41,064 nt of DNA from Streptomyces altiplanensis (lineage in GTDB: Bacteria; Actinomycetota; Actinomycetes; Streptomycetales; Streptomycetaceae), in the NCBI GenBank assembly GCA_003719395.1, contig RHMC01000053.1, positions 1-41,064 on the forward strand, written 5' to 3'. The position numbers were made by a program, and so were the translations under genes. A model generated the notes under the pieces. It was given only the letters and a program-made list of their open reading frames with translations, had not been told where the DNA came from and made no database searches. Below are positions 16,968 through 26,480 of the stretch, one piece after another. How positions within the stretch are numbered: position 1 is the stretch's first letter; every line of letters begins with the position of its first letter.

Positions 16968-18696
16968 ATGCCGAGTGCCATGCCGGGCGTCACGCCCGGT
17001 GCCACGCCGGGTGCGGCGTCGCGCTCCGTCGCGAGCGCCGCGTCGCCCGTCGAGCCGGTCGAACCGGTCGAGCCGGTCGGTCCGCTGGAGCGCGGGCTCA
17101 CCGTGCTGCGCGCCCTGTCCGCGCCCGGTGCCGATGACCGGATGCGGCACAGCGACCTCGTACGGTCGACGGGCCTGGCCCGCTCCACGGTCGACCGGGT
17201 CGTGTCCACCCTCGACCGGCTCGGCCTGGCGCGCAGCGACGGACGCGAGGTGGCACTGGCGCCCCGGCTGATGGAGCTTCCCGGCGCGTACCTGACGGCC
17301 TGCGGGATTCCGGCGGCGCTCGGACCCGCGGCGAGCGGCTCGCGGACGAGTTCGACGAGTCGGTGTCGGTGGCGGTGCCGGACGACGGGGTCGCGGGGGT
17401 GCGGTTCGTGCTCCAGACGACACGGCAGCGCACCATGTCGCTCGCCTTCCGGATCGGTGATCTGCTGCGCGAGCGGTGCGCGCCGGGCGCGCTGTTCGCG
17501 ACGGAGTGGGACGCGCGGGAATGGCGGCTGTGGCGCGGGCGGCGGGCCGCGGACCCGCTGGACGCGGGGTTCGCGGCGGTGCCGCCGCGTGGCGCGGCAC
17601 GGGACACGGACGCGGAGGCCTTCGAGCGGCGGGCGGCGCGGGCGGGCGTGGACGGCTGGGCGGGCGACGACCAGCTGATCGAGCCGGGTCTGGTGGCGGT
17701 CGCCGTGCCCGTACGCGACGGGGCGGGGCGCACGGTGTGCGCGGTGAGCGTGGTCAGCCACACCAGCCGGCACACCCTGGACTCGCTGCGCGAGACCGTA
17801 CTGCCCCGGCTGCGCGCGGTGCGGGGCGAACTGGAGGCGGCGCTGGCGGCTCCGCGTCCCGCGCCGGAGACCGCGCCCGTGCGGGACACCTCGCTGGAGG
17901 CGAAGCGCGAACTCGGGCCGGGTTTCCTGCAGTCCCTGGCGCGCGGCCTCGCCGTCCTCGGCTCGCTCGGCGCGACCGGGGCGACGGGATGGCGCTGACG
18001 GCGGTCGCCGGGGCGACCGGGCTGGCGCGGGCGACGGCACGGCGCTCGCTGCTCACACTGGAGCAGCTGGGGTACGTCGCCTCGGACGGGCGCCAGTGGC
18101 GGCTGCTGCCGCGCGTGCTCGAACTGGGCTGCGCCCGCCTCTCCGAACTGGGACTCGCGGACATCGCCCGGCCCCATCTCGTGGCGCTGGTACGGCGCGT
18201 GCACGAGTCCGCGTCACTGGCGGTGCTCGACGGCGCGGACATCCGGTACGTGGCGCGCGTCCCCACGGTGCGCATCATGAGCGTCAACATCACGGTGGGT
18301 ACGCGTTTCCCGGCGTACGCGACATCGATGGGGCGGGTGCTGCTGGCGGGACTGGCGCCCGGCGAGCGGCCGCCGCTGCCGGAGGCACTGCCGGCGCTGA
18401 CCCGGCACACCGTGACCTCGCCGGTCGAGCTGGGCCGCGTCGTCGAGCGGGCGGCGGCCGACGAGTACGCCCTGGTGGACGAGGAGCTGGAGGAAGGTCT
18501 GCGCTCGCTGGCGGTGCCGGTGCGGGACGGGCAGGGGCGTGTGGTCGCCGCGGTGAACGTGGCCCGGCACGCGGGGGACGGCACGCGGGAGGAGATGCGG
18601 GAGGCGTTGCTGCCGGCGTTGCGGGAGGCGGCCGCGCTGATCGAAGCGGACCTGCGGGCCCTGGGCACGGCGGGACGGGCCGCACCGCCGCTCTGA
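16968..18696 (+). CDS. pobR: PobR-like tandem IclR-family repressor (two frameshifts)
   Basis: About 575 residues made of two complete IclR regulators in series. First unit: helix-turn-helix LVRSTGLARSTVDRVVSTLD, then effector domain through LVAVAVPVRDGAG. Second unit: helix-turn-helix LTAVAGATGLARATARRSLL, then effector domain with VRIMSVNITVGTRFPAYATS and RSLAVPVRDGQGRVVAAVNV. This fusion architecture was described for Streptomyces PobR, which represses 4-hydroxybenzoate hydroxylase and releases DNA on binding the substrate; location beside pobA supports the name. Shifts near 17332 (GCGGGCGAG became GCGGCGAG) and near 17985 break the frame. AGGAGG precedes ATG 16968. The N-terminus is a Pro/Val/Ala-rich repeat (EPVEPVEPVGP). 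Confidence 0.85.
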
Positions 18697-18715
18697 CCCC
18701 GGCGCCCCCGCGGGG

Positions 18716-18755
18716 CCGCTCCCCCGCCCGCCTCTTTCCCACACCGCGGGAGCGG
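18716..18755. terminator. Hairpin between convergent genes
   Basis: Inverted repeat CCGCTCCC / GGGAGCGG with a long 24-base spacer, 20 bases after pobR and before the convergent TIGR02452 gene. Possible bidirectional terminator. Confidence 0.35.
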
Positions 18756-18894
18756 TCCGGCCCGTACGTACCTGCGTACGCCGCCTCAGCCGCCCGCCGG
18801 CACCGGCAGATGTCCGGCGACGCCGCGCGCGGCCCGGCAGGTCCGCGCCGCGAACCGGGCCGTCCAGGTCCTGGCCTCACCCGGGTGACGACTT

Positions 18895-19815
18895 CTACGG
18901 CTGGAGGTCAGCCCCGGTCACGGCCCCGGACTCCGTCGTGTGCTCGGCGAAGACCGCGCGGAAGGCGCCCCGCACGGATGCCTCGCGCGTGCGGTCCAGC
19001 ACCCCGAAGACCACCTCGTCGAAGTGGCCGGAGAAACGGCCTTCCCCGGTGAGGTGCGCGTGGAACGCGCCCGCCACGGCAGCGGGATCGTCATGAAGAC
19101 GCCGTCGCCCCAGGCGCCGAGCACCAGCCGCCGGTAGCCGCACGCGGCGGCCGTCTCCAGGACCCGCCCGGCCCGGGACGTGGAGCGCGGCCGGGATGCG
19201 GTGCGCCAGGTCGGGTTCGCGGCTGCGGATCACTCCCGCGTTGGGCGCGGGCGAGGTGAGGAACCCCACGGTGTACGGCGCGGCGAGCAGTGCGCCGCGG
19301 TCGTCCCGGAAGACCGGGACGCCGGCGAATGGGGTCTCCCCTGCTCGAACGGAGCTGAGAGCTTGGGGAAGGATGACACCCGGTCGGTGTAGAACGGGCT
19401 GCGGTCGGCGCGGTGGTGGGCGTAGAACCCGGGGGCGCGCAGCAGGGCCGCGTACAGCGCGGAACCCGGCCACAGCGCCTCCTCCCTGCGCCTGGGCGCC
19501 GTTCAGGTAACCACCGCCCGGGTTGCGCGCGGAGGCGAAGTTGAGCACGGCGACCGGGCCGGGCGCCGCCCCGGTCAGCCTGCGCGCCGCCTCCAGGCTG
19601 CTCTCCCCCGTGTCTTCGAAGGCCGTCGTACGGTCCGTGTCCGGCGTGACGGGAACCGGCCCGGGGCCGTACATCCGGGTCCCGGCGAGGGCGGCGGCCA
19701 GTGCCTCGCCCATCGGCACGTCCCGGCCGTCCGGAGCGGTGTACCGGCCCGCCCGGACGATCTCTTCGGTCTCTTTCGCGATTCCCCGCAGTCGTGCACT
19801 CACAGGCCGGATCAT
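18895..19815 (-). CDS. TIGR02452 (DUF2263) macro-domain-like protein (several frameshifts)
   Basis: About 300 residues when healed. The N-terminal segment IAKETEEIVRAGRYTAPDGR and the core VLNFASARNPGGGYLNGAQA are signatures of the TIGR02452 family, which is related to poly(ADP-ribose) glycohydrolases and macro domains; later blocks GVPVFRDDRGALL, YTVGFLTSPAPNAG and VLGAWGDGVF also fit. It is predicted to bind or hydrolyse ADP-ribose conjugates; no substrate is known here. The frame shifts near 19470, 19390, 19160 and 19090. A small palindromic element lies inside the gene at 19331-19372. ATG 19815 gives the family start MIRPVSARLRGIA. Confidence 0.72.
   Translation of the reverse strand: MIRPVSARLRGIAKETEEIVRAGRYTAPDGRDVPMGEALAAALAGTRMYGPGPVPVTPDTDRTTAFEDTGESSLEAARRLTGAAPGPVAVLNFASARNPGGGYLNGAQAQGGGAVAGFRAVRGPAARPRVLRPPPRRPQPVLHRPGVILPQALSSVRAGETPFAGVPVFRDDRGALLAAPYTVGFLTSPAPNAGVIRSREPDLAHRIPAALHVPGRAGPGDGRRVRLPAAGARRLGRRRLHDDPAAVAGAFHAHLTGEGRFSGHFDEVVFGVLDRTREASVRGAFRAVFAEHTTESGAVTGADLQP
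19331..19372 (+). repeat. Small palindromic interspersed repeat inserted in the macro-domain gene
   Basis: About 42 bases of the form GGGGTCTCCCCTGCTC ... GAGCTTGGGGAAGGAT, an imperfect palindrome with arms TCCCC-n-GCTC and GAGC-nn-GGGGA. I recognise this type of element from many intergenic regions of Streptomyces chromosomes. Here it interrupts coding sequence at the point where the family normally runs from VILS directly into GVPVFRDD, and appears to add about 13-15 codons (PQALSSVRAGETPF). Confidence 0.65.
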
Positions 19816-19867
19816 CAGTGGCCACCACCGTCGGCGCAACGGGGTTTCCGCGCCCGCCGGGGCACCC

Positions 19868-19897
19868 TTGTGCGAGTCGGCGTCTATGGCTTAGGTG
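19868..19897 (+). promoter_or_regulatory. Candidate promoter of the egt operon
   Basis: TTGTGC, an 18-base spacer and TAGGTG resemble the principal Streptomyces sigma consensus (TTGACN / TAGRRT). It lies 85 bases upstream of the egtA start codon in the region divergent from the macro-domain gene. Confidence 0.35.
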
Positions 19898-19981
19898 GAG
19901 GTCGATGCCCGTTCCGGCCCGTCCGGGGCGGGCTCAGGCACGATCCCGTCAATCCGGCCATTCGGTAAGGGGGAACAGCCC

Positions 19982-21261
19982 ATGCCCACAGGCGACTTCA
20001 CGCAAGAAGGCCCACCGGTCACCGAGAGCGACGCCGAGGCACTGCTGCGCGGCATCTGCTTCAAGACAGGTCCGCCGCGCACCGTCGGCGTCGAACTCGA
20101 ATGGTTCGTCCACGAGCTCCACCTCCCCGAACTCCCCGTAGAACCCGCCCGTCTCGAAGCGGCGACGACCGCTCTGCGGGCCCTGCCCCTGCTCTCGGCG
20201 CTCGCCGTCGAGCCGGGCGGCCAGCTGGAACTCAGCTCACTCCCGGCCCCGTCCCTGACCGAGTGCATCGACTCCGTCTCCGCCGATCTGGACGCCGTAC
20301 GCGCCGTTCTGCGCTCCCGGGACCTCGGCCTCACCGGTATCGGTACGGACCCCTGGCACCCCCCGAAACGCCTTCTGCGCGAGCCCCGTTACGACGCGAT
20401 GGAGGCGTACCTCGACCGGGCGGGTCCCGCGGGCCGGGCCATGATGTGCTCGTCGGCCTCCGTCCAGGTCTGCCTGGACGCGGGACACGAGGAGCCGGGC
20501 ACGCTCGGCCACGGGCGGCGCTGGCTGCTCGCCCACCTCCTGGGCGCCGTACTGTCGGCGGCGTTCGCCAACTCGCCCTTCCACCACCGGCGCCGTACCG
20601 GCTGGCGGTCCACGCGCCAGGCCCTGTGGACGGAGATCGAGCCCGGCCCGCTCCGCCGCTCCGCCGGCTCGACGCGGAGCCGCGCGGCGCGTGGGCGGAC
20701 CGCGCGCTGGACGCTCCCGTCATGTGCGTCAGGGGTCCGGACGACCGGCCGTGGGACGTGCCGGAAGGGATGTCCTTCCGTTCCTGGATACGTTCCGGGG
20801 TGCCCCGGCCGCCGACCCGCGCGGACCTCGACTACCACCTGACCACCCTCTTCCCGCCGGTGCGTCCGCGCGGCCATCTCGAACTGCGCATGATCGACGC
20901 GCAGCCGGGCGAGGACGGCTGGATCGTTCCGCTCGCCGTGGCCACGGCGCTCTTCGACGACCCGGCGGCCTCGGAGACCGCGTACCGGACCGTCAAGCCC
21001 CTGGCGGAGACGGCCGGTTCGCTGCCCGCGCCGCGCAACCCGCTGTGGATCAACGCCGCCCGGTACGGGCTGGCCGACGCCGAGCTACGGGCGGCCGCCG
21101 AGGTCTGCTTCGACGCGGCCCTCGACGCGCTGCCCCGGCTCGGCGCGTCCACCGCCGTGCTGTGCGCCGTCGCCGCGTTCACCGAGCGGTACGTCGTGCA
21201 CGGGCGGTGCCCCGCCGACGATCTGCTCGACCCCGCTCACGGGAAGGACATCCGCGCATGA
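19982..21261 (+). CDS. egtA: EgtA, glutamate-cysteine ligase for ergothioneine (one frameshift)
   Basis: About 425 residues when healed. GCS2-type ligase that makes gamma-glutamylcysteine, the sulfur donor for EgtB. Visible: TVGVELEWFVHEL at the N-terminus; LEPGG-equivalent AVEPGGQLELSSLPAPSL; GIGTDPWHPPKRLL; RYDAMEAYL; MMCSSASVQVCLDAGHEE; C-terminal HLELRMIDAQPGEDGWIVPL and ARYGLADAELRAAA. One shift near 20650. ATG 19982 follows AAGGGGGA; upstream in-frame starts would add unrelated sequence. Its stop overlaps the egtB start (ATGA), so the four egt genes are translationally coupled. Confidence 0.9.
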
Positions 21262-22641
21262 GCGACCCCATCGAGACCACCGGTCACACCACCGATCCGG
21301 AACCGCTGCGCGCACGCGCCGTCGACGCGCTGCTCAGCGCGCGCGAGCGCACCACCGCGCTCACCGACTGCGTGGACGACGGCGAACTGACCGCCCAGCA
21401 CTCCCCCTTGATGTCGCCGCTGGTCTGGGACCTGGCGCACATAGGCAACCAGGAGGAGCAGTGGCTGCTGCGGGCGGTCGCGGGGCGCGACGCGATGCGG
21501 CCCGGGATCGACTCGCTGTACGACGCCTTCGATCATCCGTGCGCCGCGCGCCCCTCACTGCCGCTGCTCTCCCCCGCCGAGGCCCGGGGGTACGCCGCGG
21601 AGGTGCGCGGCCGGGCCCTCGACGTACTGGAACGCAGCCCCCTGCGCGGCACCCCGCTGCTGGACGCGGCCTTCGCCTTCGGGATGGTCGCTCAGCACGA
21701 GCAGCAGCACGACGAGACCATGCTGATCACCCATCAGCCTGCGCGCGGCCCCGTCGCGCTCACCGCTCCCCCGCCGCCCCGCCCGACGGCCGAGACGACC
21801 GCCGGCACCCCGGACGAGGTCCTCGTCCCCGGCGGCCCGTTCACCATGGGCACGTCCACCGAACCGTGGGCGCTCGACAACGAGCGGCCCGCGCACCACC
21901 GTTTCGTCCCGGCGTTCTTCATCGACACGGTGCCGGTGAGCAACGGCGCGTACCTGCGCTTCATGGAGGACGGCGGGTACACCGACGAGCGCTGGTGGGC
22001 GGCCGAGGGCTGGGCGCAGATCCGCAAGCACGGCCTGCGCGCCCCGCTGTTCTGGCGCCGCGAGGGCAACCAGTGGCTGCGCCGGCACTTCGGGGCCGTG
22101 GAGCCCGTACCGGAGGACGAGCCGGTCCTGCATGTGAGCTGGTACGAGGCCGACGCCTACGCACGGTGGGCGGGGCGGCGGCTGCCCTCGGAGGCCGAGT
22201 GGGAGAAGGCGGCCCGCCACGACCCGGCGGCGGGCGCTCGCTGCCGCCCCGTGGGGCGACGCCGACCCCACCCCGGAGCGGGCCAACCTCGGCCAGCGCC
22301 ACCTGCGGCCGGCGCCGGTGGGGGCGTACGCCGCCGGGGAGTCCCCGCTCGGCGTACGGCAGCTGATCGGCGACGTGTGGGAGTGGACGTCGAGCGACTT
22401 CCTGCCCTATCCCGGCTTCGCGGCCTTCCCGTACCGCGAGTACTCCGAGGTCTTCTTCGGCAGCGCGCACAAGGTGCTGCGCGGCGGTTCCTTCGCCGTC
22501 GACGCGGTGGCCTGCCGGGGCACGTTCCGCAATTGGGACCTGCCGGTGCGCCGCCAGATCTTCGCCGGGTTCCGTACGGCGCGGGACGCACCGGACACCC
22601 GGGACGTACCGTCGGGCACACCGGGCACGGTGGTGTCCTGA
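21258..22641 (+). CDS. egtB: EgtB, hercynine oxygenase (one frameshift)
   Basis: About 460 residues when healed. Non-haem iron sulfoxide synthase that joins gamma-glutamylcysteine to hercynine using O2. Features: N-terminal DinB-like domain with the iron-binding His in DLAHIGNQEEQWLLR and the pair in AQHEQQHDETML; C-terminal formylglycine-generating-enzyme-like domain starting VLVPGGPFTMGT, with LPSEAEWEKAARHD, IGDVWEWTSSDFLPYPGF and VLRGGSFAVDA. One shift near 22245 separates the last 130 residues, where the next frame reads PWGDADPTPERANLGQRHLR as expected. ATGA overlap with egtA and TGATG with egtC. Confidence 0.92.
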
Positions 22642-23391
22642 TGTGCCGTCATTTCGCCTGTCTGGGGCTCGAGGTGCCCCTCGGCGACCTTCTGGTGAAA
22701 CCCGCGCACGGCCTGTACCGCCAGGCGTGGGCGCCGCGCCGCCAGCGGTACGGAACCGTCAACGCGGACGGGTTCGGGGTCGGCTGGTACGCCGAGGGCG
22801 ACCCGGTGCCGGCCCGCTACCGGCGCTCGGGGCCGATGTGGGCCGACGCCTCCTTCGCCGACCTGGCCCGCGTCGTGCGCTCCGGGGCCGTGCTCGCGGC
22901 GACCGCGACGCCACGGAGGCGAGCGCGGACGGGGAGGCGGCGGCGGCTCCGTTCGCCGCCGGGCCCTGGCTGTTCAGCCACAACGGCGCGCTCAGGGGCT
23001 GGCCCCGGTCGGCCGCGCGCTCGCCGGCGCGCTGCCCGCGGCCGAACTGCTCGCCCTGGAGGCGCGGTGCGACTCGGCGCTGGTCTGGGCGCCGTACTGG
23101 CCACCGGCTGCGCGACGGCGACGAGTACAGGCGCTGGCCGACACGGTCCTGGAGCTGGCCGGGGCGGCCCCCGGCTCCCGGCTGAACCTGCTGCTCACGG
23201 ACGGCGAGACGGTCGCCGCGACCGCCTGGGGCGACACCCTCTGGTACTACGCGGAGCCGGGCCGCCGCACGGTCGTGGCCTCCGAGCCGTACGACGACGA
23301 TCCGCACTGGCGCGAGGTCCCGGACCGTACCCTCCTCGCCGCCACCCGCACCGATGTCCTGCTGACCCCGCTCAAGGAGCCCACTGCGTGA
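22641..23391 (+). CDS. egtC: EgtC, gamma-glutamyl-hercynylcysteine sulfoxide amidohydrolase (frameshifted)
   Basis: About 250 residues. Class II glutamine-amidotransferase (Ntn) fold: the nucleophile Cys2 is exposed after Met removal (MCRHFACLG), followed by NADGFGVGWYAEGD and LFSHNGALRGW. It removes glutamate from the EgtB product. After about 22905 the frame shifts (RDATEASADGEAAAAPF in the next frame) and it shifts again near 23010 and 23095; the last third reads LNLLLTDGETVAATAWGDTL and VLLTPLKEPTA to a TGA at 23391. Overlaps egtB (TGATG) and egtD (GTGA). Confidence 0.88.
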
Positions 23392-24352
23392 GCCCGTTCC
23401 TGCTGACCCGCACCCTGCCCGAGGACGCGACGGACGCCGATCTGCGCGCCGACGTGCTGCACGGACTGACCCGCACCCCCAAGGCGCTGCCGCCGAAGTG
23501 GTTCTACGACGCGCGCGGCAGCGAGCTGTTCGAGGAGATCACCCGGCTGCCCGAGTACTACCCGACGCGCGCGGAGCGGGAGATCCTGATCGCCCGCTCC
23601 CCCGAGATCGCGGCCGTCACGCGGGCCCGCACGCTGGTGGAGCTGGGCTCGGGCTCCTCGGAGAAGACCCGCCACCTGCTGGACGCGCTCCTGCCCGAGC
23701 TGCACAGCTACGTCCCGGTCGACGTCAGCGAGAGCGCGCTGTCCGCCGCCGCGACGGCGCTCCTCGACGAACGGCCCGCCCTGTCCGTGCACGCGCTGAT
23801 CGCGGACTTCGCGCGCGGCCTCGCCCTGCCCGGGACGCCGGGTCCGCGCCTGGTCGCGTTCCTGGGCGGCACGATCGGCAATCTGCTGCCGACGAGCGCG
23901 CGACGTTCCTCAGGTCGGTGCGGTCGCTGCTGGCCCCCGGGGACGCGCTGCTGCTCGGCACGGACCTGGTGAAGGACGAGGAGACGCTCGTCGCGGCGTA
24001 CGACGACGCGCGGGGCGTCACCGCCGCGTTCAACAAGAACGTCCTGTCGGTCATCGACCGGGAGCTGGGCGCGGACTTCGACCCGGACGACTTCGACCAT
24101 GTCGCGGTGTGGGACCGCGGGCACGAGTGGATCGAGATGCGGCTGCGGGCGCGTACCGCGCTGACGGTGAAGATCCGCGAGCTGGACCTCGTGGTGTCGT
24201 TCGAGGAGGGCGAGGAGATACGCACCGAGACCTCGGCGAAGTTCCGGCGGGAGAAGGTACGCCGGGAACTCGCCGGGGCGGGGCTGGATCTGCGGGAGTG
24301 GTGGACCGACGCGGGCGAGCGCTTCGCGCTGTCGCTGGCGGTGGCGGTGTAG
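23388..24352 (+). CDS. egtD: EgtD, L-histidine N-alpha-methyltransferase (one frameshift)
   Basis: About 321 residues when healed. SAM-dependent enzyme that trimethylates histidine to hercynine, the first ergothioneine step. Visible: PPKWFYDARGSELFEEITRL, EYYPTRAEREIL, SAM-binding LVELGSGSSEKTRHLL, VDVSESAL, FLGGTIGNLLP, then in the next frame LGTDLVKDEETLVAAYDDA, FNKNVLSVIDRELGADFD and the histidine-pocket segment IRTETSAKFRREKV. One shift near 23900. GTG 23388 overlaps the egtC stop. Last gene of the operon; no egtE-type lyase follows. Confidence 0.92.
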
Positions 24353-24388
24353 GGGCCCGTCGGCGCCTGCGGCGGACCGGCCCCGGCC

Positions 24389-24456
24389 CCCAGGGGGCTG
24401 GAGGGGTACCGCGACCCACTCCAGCCTCCTGGGCCCCCCGGACGAAGTCCGGGGGG
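24389..24456 (+). terminator. Double hairpin terminator of the egt operon
   Basis: Two hairpins 37 bases after egtD: a 15-base stem with one mismatch (24389-24403 with 24419-24433) and a perfect 10-base stem CCCCCCGGAC / GTCCGGGGGG with a GAA loop (24434-24456). Confidence 0.75.
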
Positions 24457-24586
24457 TAGGGAGCCACCCCGCGGGGCACCCGCACAGTGCCAGAAGCCGA
24501 ACATGCGCCCCGGCGACTGCTGGGGCACGGTGGGAGAAGCGCGCGCCGGGACGCCCCGCGCCGCCAGGAGCAGAGAGGGAGCCCCC

Positions 24587-24802
24587 ATGTCCGACCACAC
24601 GTACCGCGTCACCGAGATCGTCGGCACCTCGACGGAGGGCCTGGACCAGGCGATCCGCAACGGCATCGACCGTGCCTCGCAGACGCTGCGCGGCCTCGAC
24701 TGGTTCGAGATGACACAGGTGCGCGGCCACATCGTCGACGGCCGGATCGAGCACTACCAGGTGGGCCTCAAGGTCGGTTTCCGTCTCGAAGACACGGCGT
24801 GA
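24587..24802 (+). CDS. Dodecin, flavin-storage protein
   Basis: 71 residues, full length for dodecins. These small proteins form hollow dodecamers that bind flavin (or CoA). The family pattern is clear: HTYRVTEIVGTSTEGLDQAI, RNGIDRASQTLRGLDWFE (with the flavin-stacking Trp) and the C-terminal strand VGLKVGFRLED. ATG 24587 is preceded by AGAGAGGGAG. It has its own leader downstream of the egt terminator, so it is probably a separate transcript. Intact. Confidence 0.93.
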   Translation: MSDHTYRVTEIVGTSTEGLDQAIRNGIDRASQTLRGLDWFEMTQVRGHIVDGRIEHYQVGLKVGFRLEDTA

Positions 24803-24841
24803 CCCCCTGGCCGGGAACACGTCGGGCCGGGCGGGAACGCG

Positions 24842-25332
24842 TCAGGTACGGCCCTCGCGCTCCTGCGCGTCCCTGAGCGCCGCCGACGTGGCCGCCCAGC
24901 GGGCGCGCACGACCCTGAACCCGGCCTGCTCGCCGCGACGCAGACCAGCTCGTCGTCGTCCACCAGCATCCGGATCTCCCGGCCCTGCGCCGCCAGCCGT
25001 CTCAGGATCTCCAGCTTGGTGTGGCGGGCGGGCCGCCGGTCGTTGTCGCGGCGCATCCAGATCCGTCCCTCGGGCAGGTCCTGCGCGGCGAGCCAGGCGA
25101 GCGTGTCGCGCCGGCACCGCTCGGGGCGGCCGGTGAGGTAGGCGACCTCGCAGTCCCGCGCGCTCTCCAGGACCATCCGTACCCCTTCGGGCAGCGGCGG
25201 GTCCTGGGGCGCCGCGCCGAAGAAGGCGTTCCAGTCCCGCGGCCTGCGCTCCAGGAAGTGCTGGCGGTGCGCCGTGTCCGCGAGAGTCCCGTCCAGGTCG
25301 AACACGGCCAGTGGTCTGCTGCTGTGCGTCAT
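24842..25332 (-). CDS. HAD-superfamily phosphatase (polynucleotide kinase 3'-phosphatase-like, one frameshift)
   Basis: About 163 residues. The nucleophile motif is FDLDGTLADTAHRQHFL, followed by motif II EVAYLTGRPERCRRDTLAWL and the acidic motif MLVDDDELVCVA. The DWNAFFGAAPQDPP segment and TGRPE motif match HAD proteins related to the phosphatase half of polynucleotide kinases; the substrate is not certain. One shift near 24935, where GCGGGCGAG appears as GCGGCGAG; the C-terminus resumes as EQAGFRVVRARWAATSAALR and stops at 24842. Starts at ATG 25332. Confidence 0.78.
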
Positions 25333-25405
25333 TGGGGCACCCTAGGGCGTACCCGGCCGGTCTTTCCGCGCCGGCCGGGAATCCCCGCGCGGGACAGGCG
25401 TTGAA

Positions 25406-26436
25406 GTGAGGGTGAGCTCAGCAATCGCGCAGACCCGGTTCTCCGTACTCGACCGTTCCCGTACGCGCGAGGCGCACGACGCACCGCAGGCACTGCGGGA
25501 CACCGTGGACCTCGCCCGGCGGATCGAGGCGCTGGGCTATCACCGGTTCTGGGTGTCGGAGCACCACAGCGTGCCCGGCGTGGCCGGTTCCGCGCCGACC
25601 GTGCTCGCCGCCGCCGTCGCCGCCGCGACGTCCACCGTCCGGGTGGGTACGGGCGGTGTGATGCTGCCGAATCATCAGCCCCTGGTCGTCGCGGAACAGT
25701 TCGGCGTACTGGAGTCGCTCTTCCCCGGCCGGATCGACATGGGCCTCGGCCGCTCCGTCGGGTTCACCGACGGGATACGCAGGGCACTGGGCCGGGACAA
25801 GAAGGACGCCGGGGGCTTCGCCACCCAGCTGGGCGAGTTGCTGGGTTACTTCACCGGCGACCAGAGCGCGCACCCGCAGGTCCACGCCCACCCCGCGGAG
25901 GGGCTGCGGATCCCCGCGTTCGTGCTGGCCACGGGCGCCGGGGCCCAGGTCGCGGCGGCGGCCGGGCTGCCGCTGGTGATCGCGGCGGCACGCGGCGAGG
26001 ACGAGATGCTGCGCGCGATCGAGCGGGTACCGGGAGGCGTTCCGGCCCTCCCCGTGGGGCGAGCGGCCGTACGTCGTGGCTGTCGGGCACGGTGGCCGTG
26101 GCCGGGACCTCCGAGGAGGCCGCGCGGCTGCTGGTGCCGGAGGCCTGGGCATCGGCGTACTCCCGCACCCGCGGGGCGTTCCCGCCGCTCGCACCCGCCG
26201 ACGAGATCCTGGCCCGGCCGATGAGCGACCGCGAGCGGGAGCTCTTCGACGACGCCCGGCGCGGGCACATCCACGGCACCGGGGACGAGGTCGCGGACGC
26301 CCTGGAGAAGGTGCTCGGCCGCAGCGGCGCGGACGAGTACCTGGTCGCGACGAGTACGTACGACCGCGGGGCGCTGCTCGACTCGTACCGGCGGCTGGCC
26401 CGCCTGGTGGGGCTGACCGGCACGGACGCCGCCTAG
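25406..26436 (+). CDS. LLM-class flavin-dependent oxidoreductase (luciferase-like, two frameshifts)
   Basis: About 343 residues. TIM-barrel, FMN-dependent luciferase-like oxidoreductase: YHRFWVSEHHSVPGVAGSAP, VRVGTGGVMLPNHQPLVVAE, QFGVLESLFPGRIDMGLGRS and FVLATGAGAQVAAAAGLPLV are standard for the MsnO8/alkanal-type subgroup. The substrate is unknown. The frame shifts near 26025 (next frame YREAFRPSPWGERPYVV) and near 26075, then runs cleanly to DEYLVATSTYDRGALLDSYR and the stop at 26436. Starts at GTG 25406 or GTG 25412; neither has a good ribosome site. Followed 45 bases later by the uvrA-like gene on the same strand. Confidence 0.82.
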
Positions 26437-26480
26437 AATCGAGCCGTTTGTCGCACCAGTCCCCGCGTACGGAGCCCCCG

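Noticed and set aside
20691..23972. A single open frame of 1093 codons across the egt region
   Set aside because: It is a chimera: it contains most of egtB and parts of egtC and egtD only because indels and lack of stops join frames in high-GC DNA. The overlapping starts and family motifs define four separate genes.
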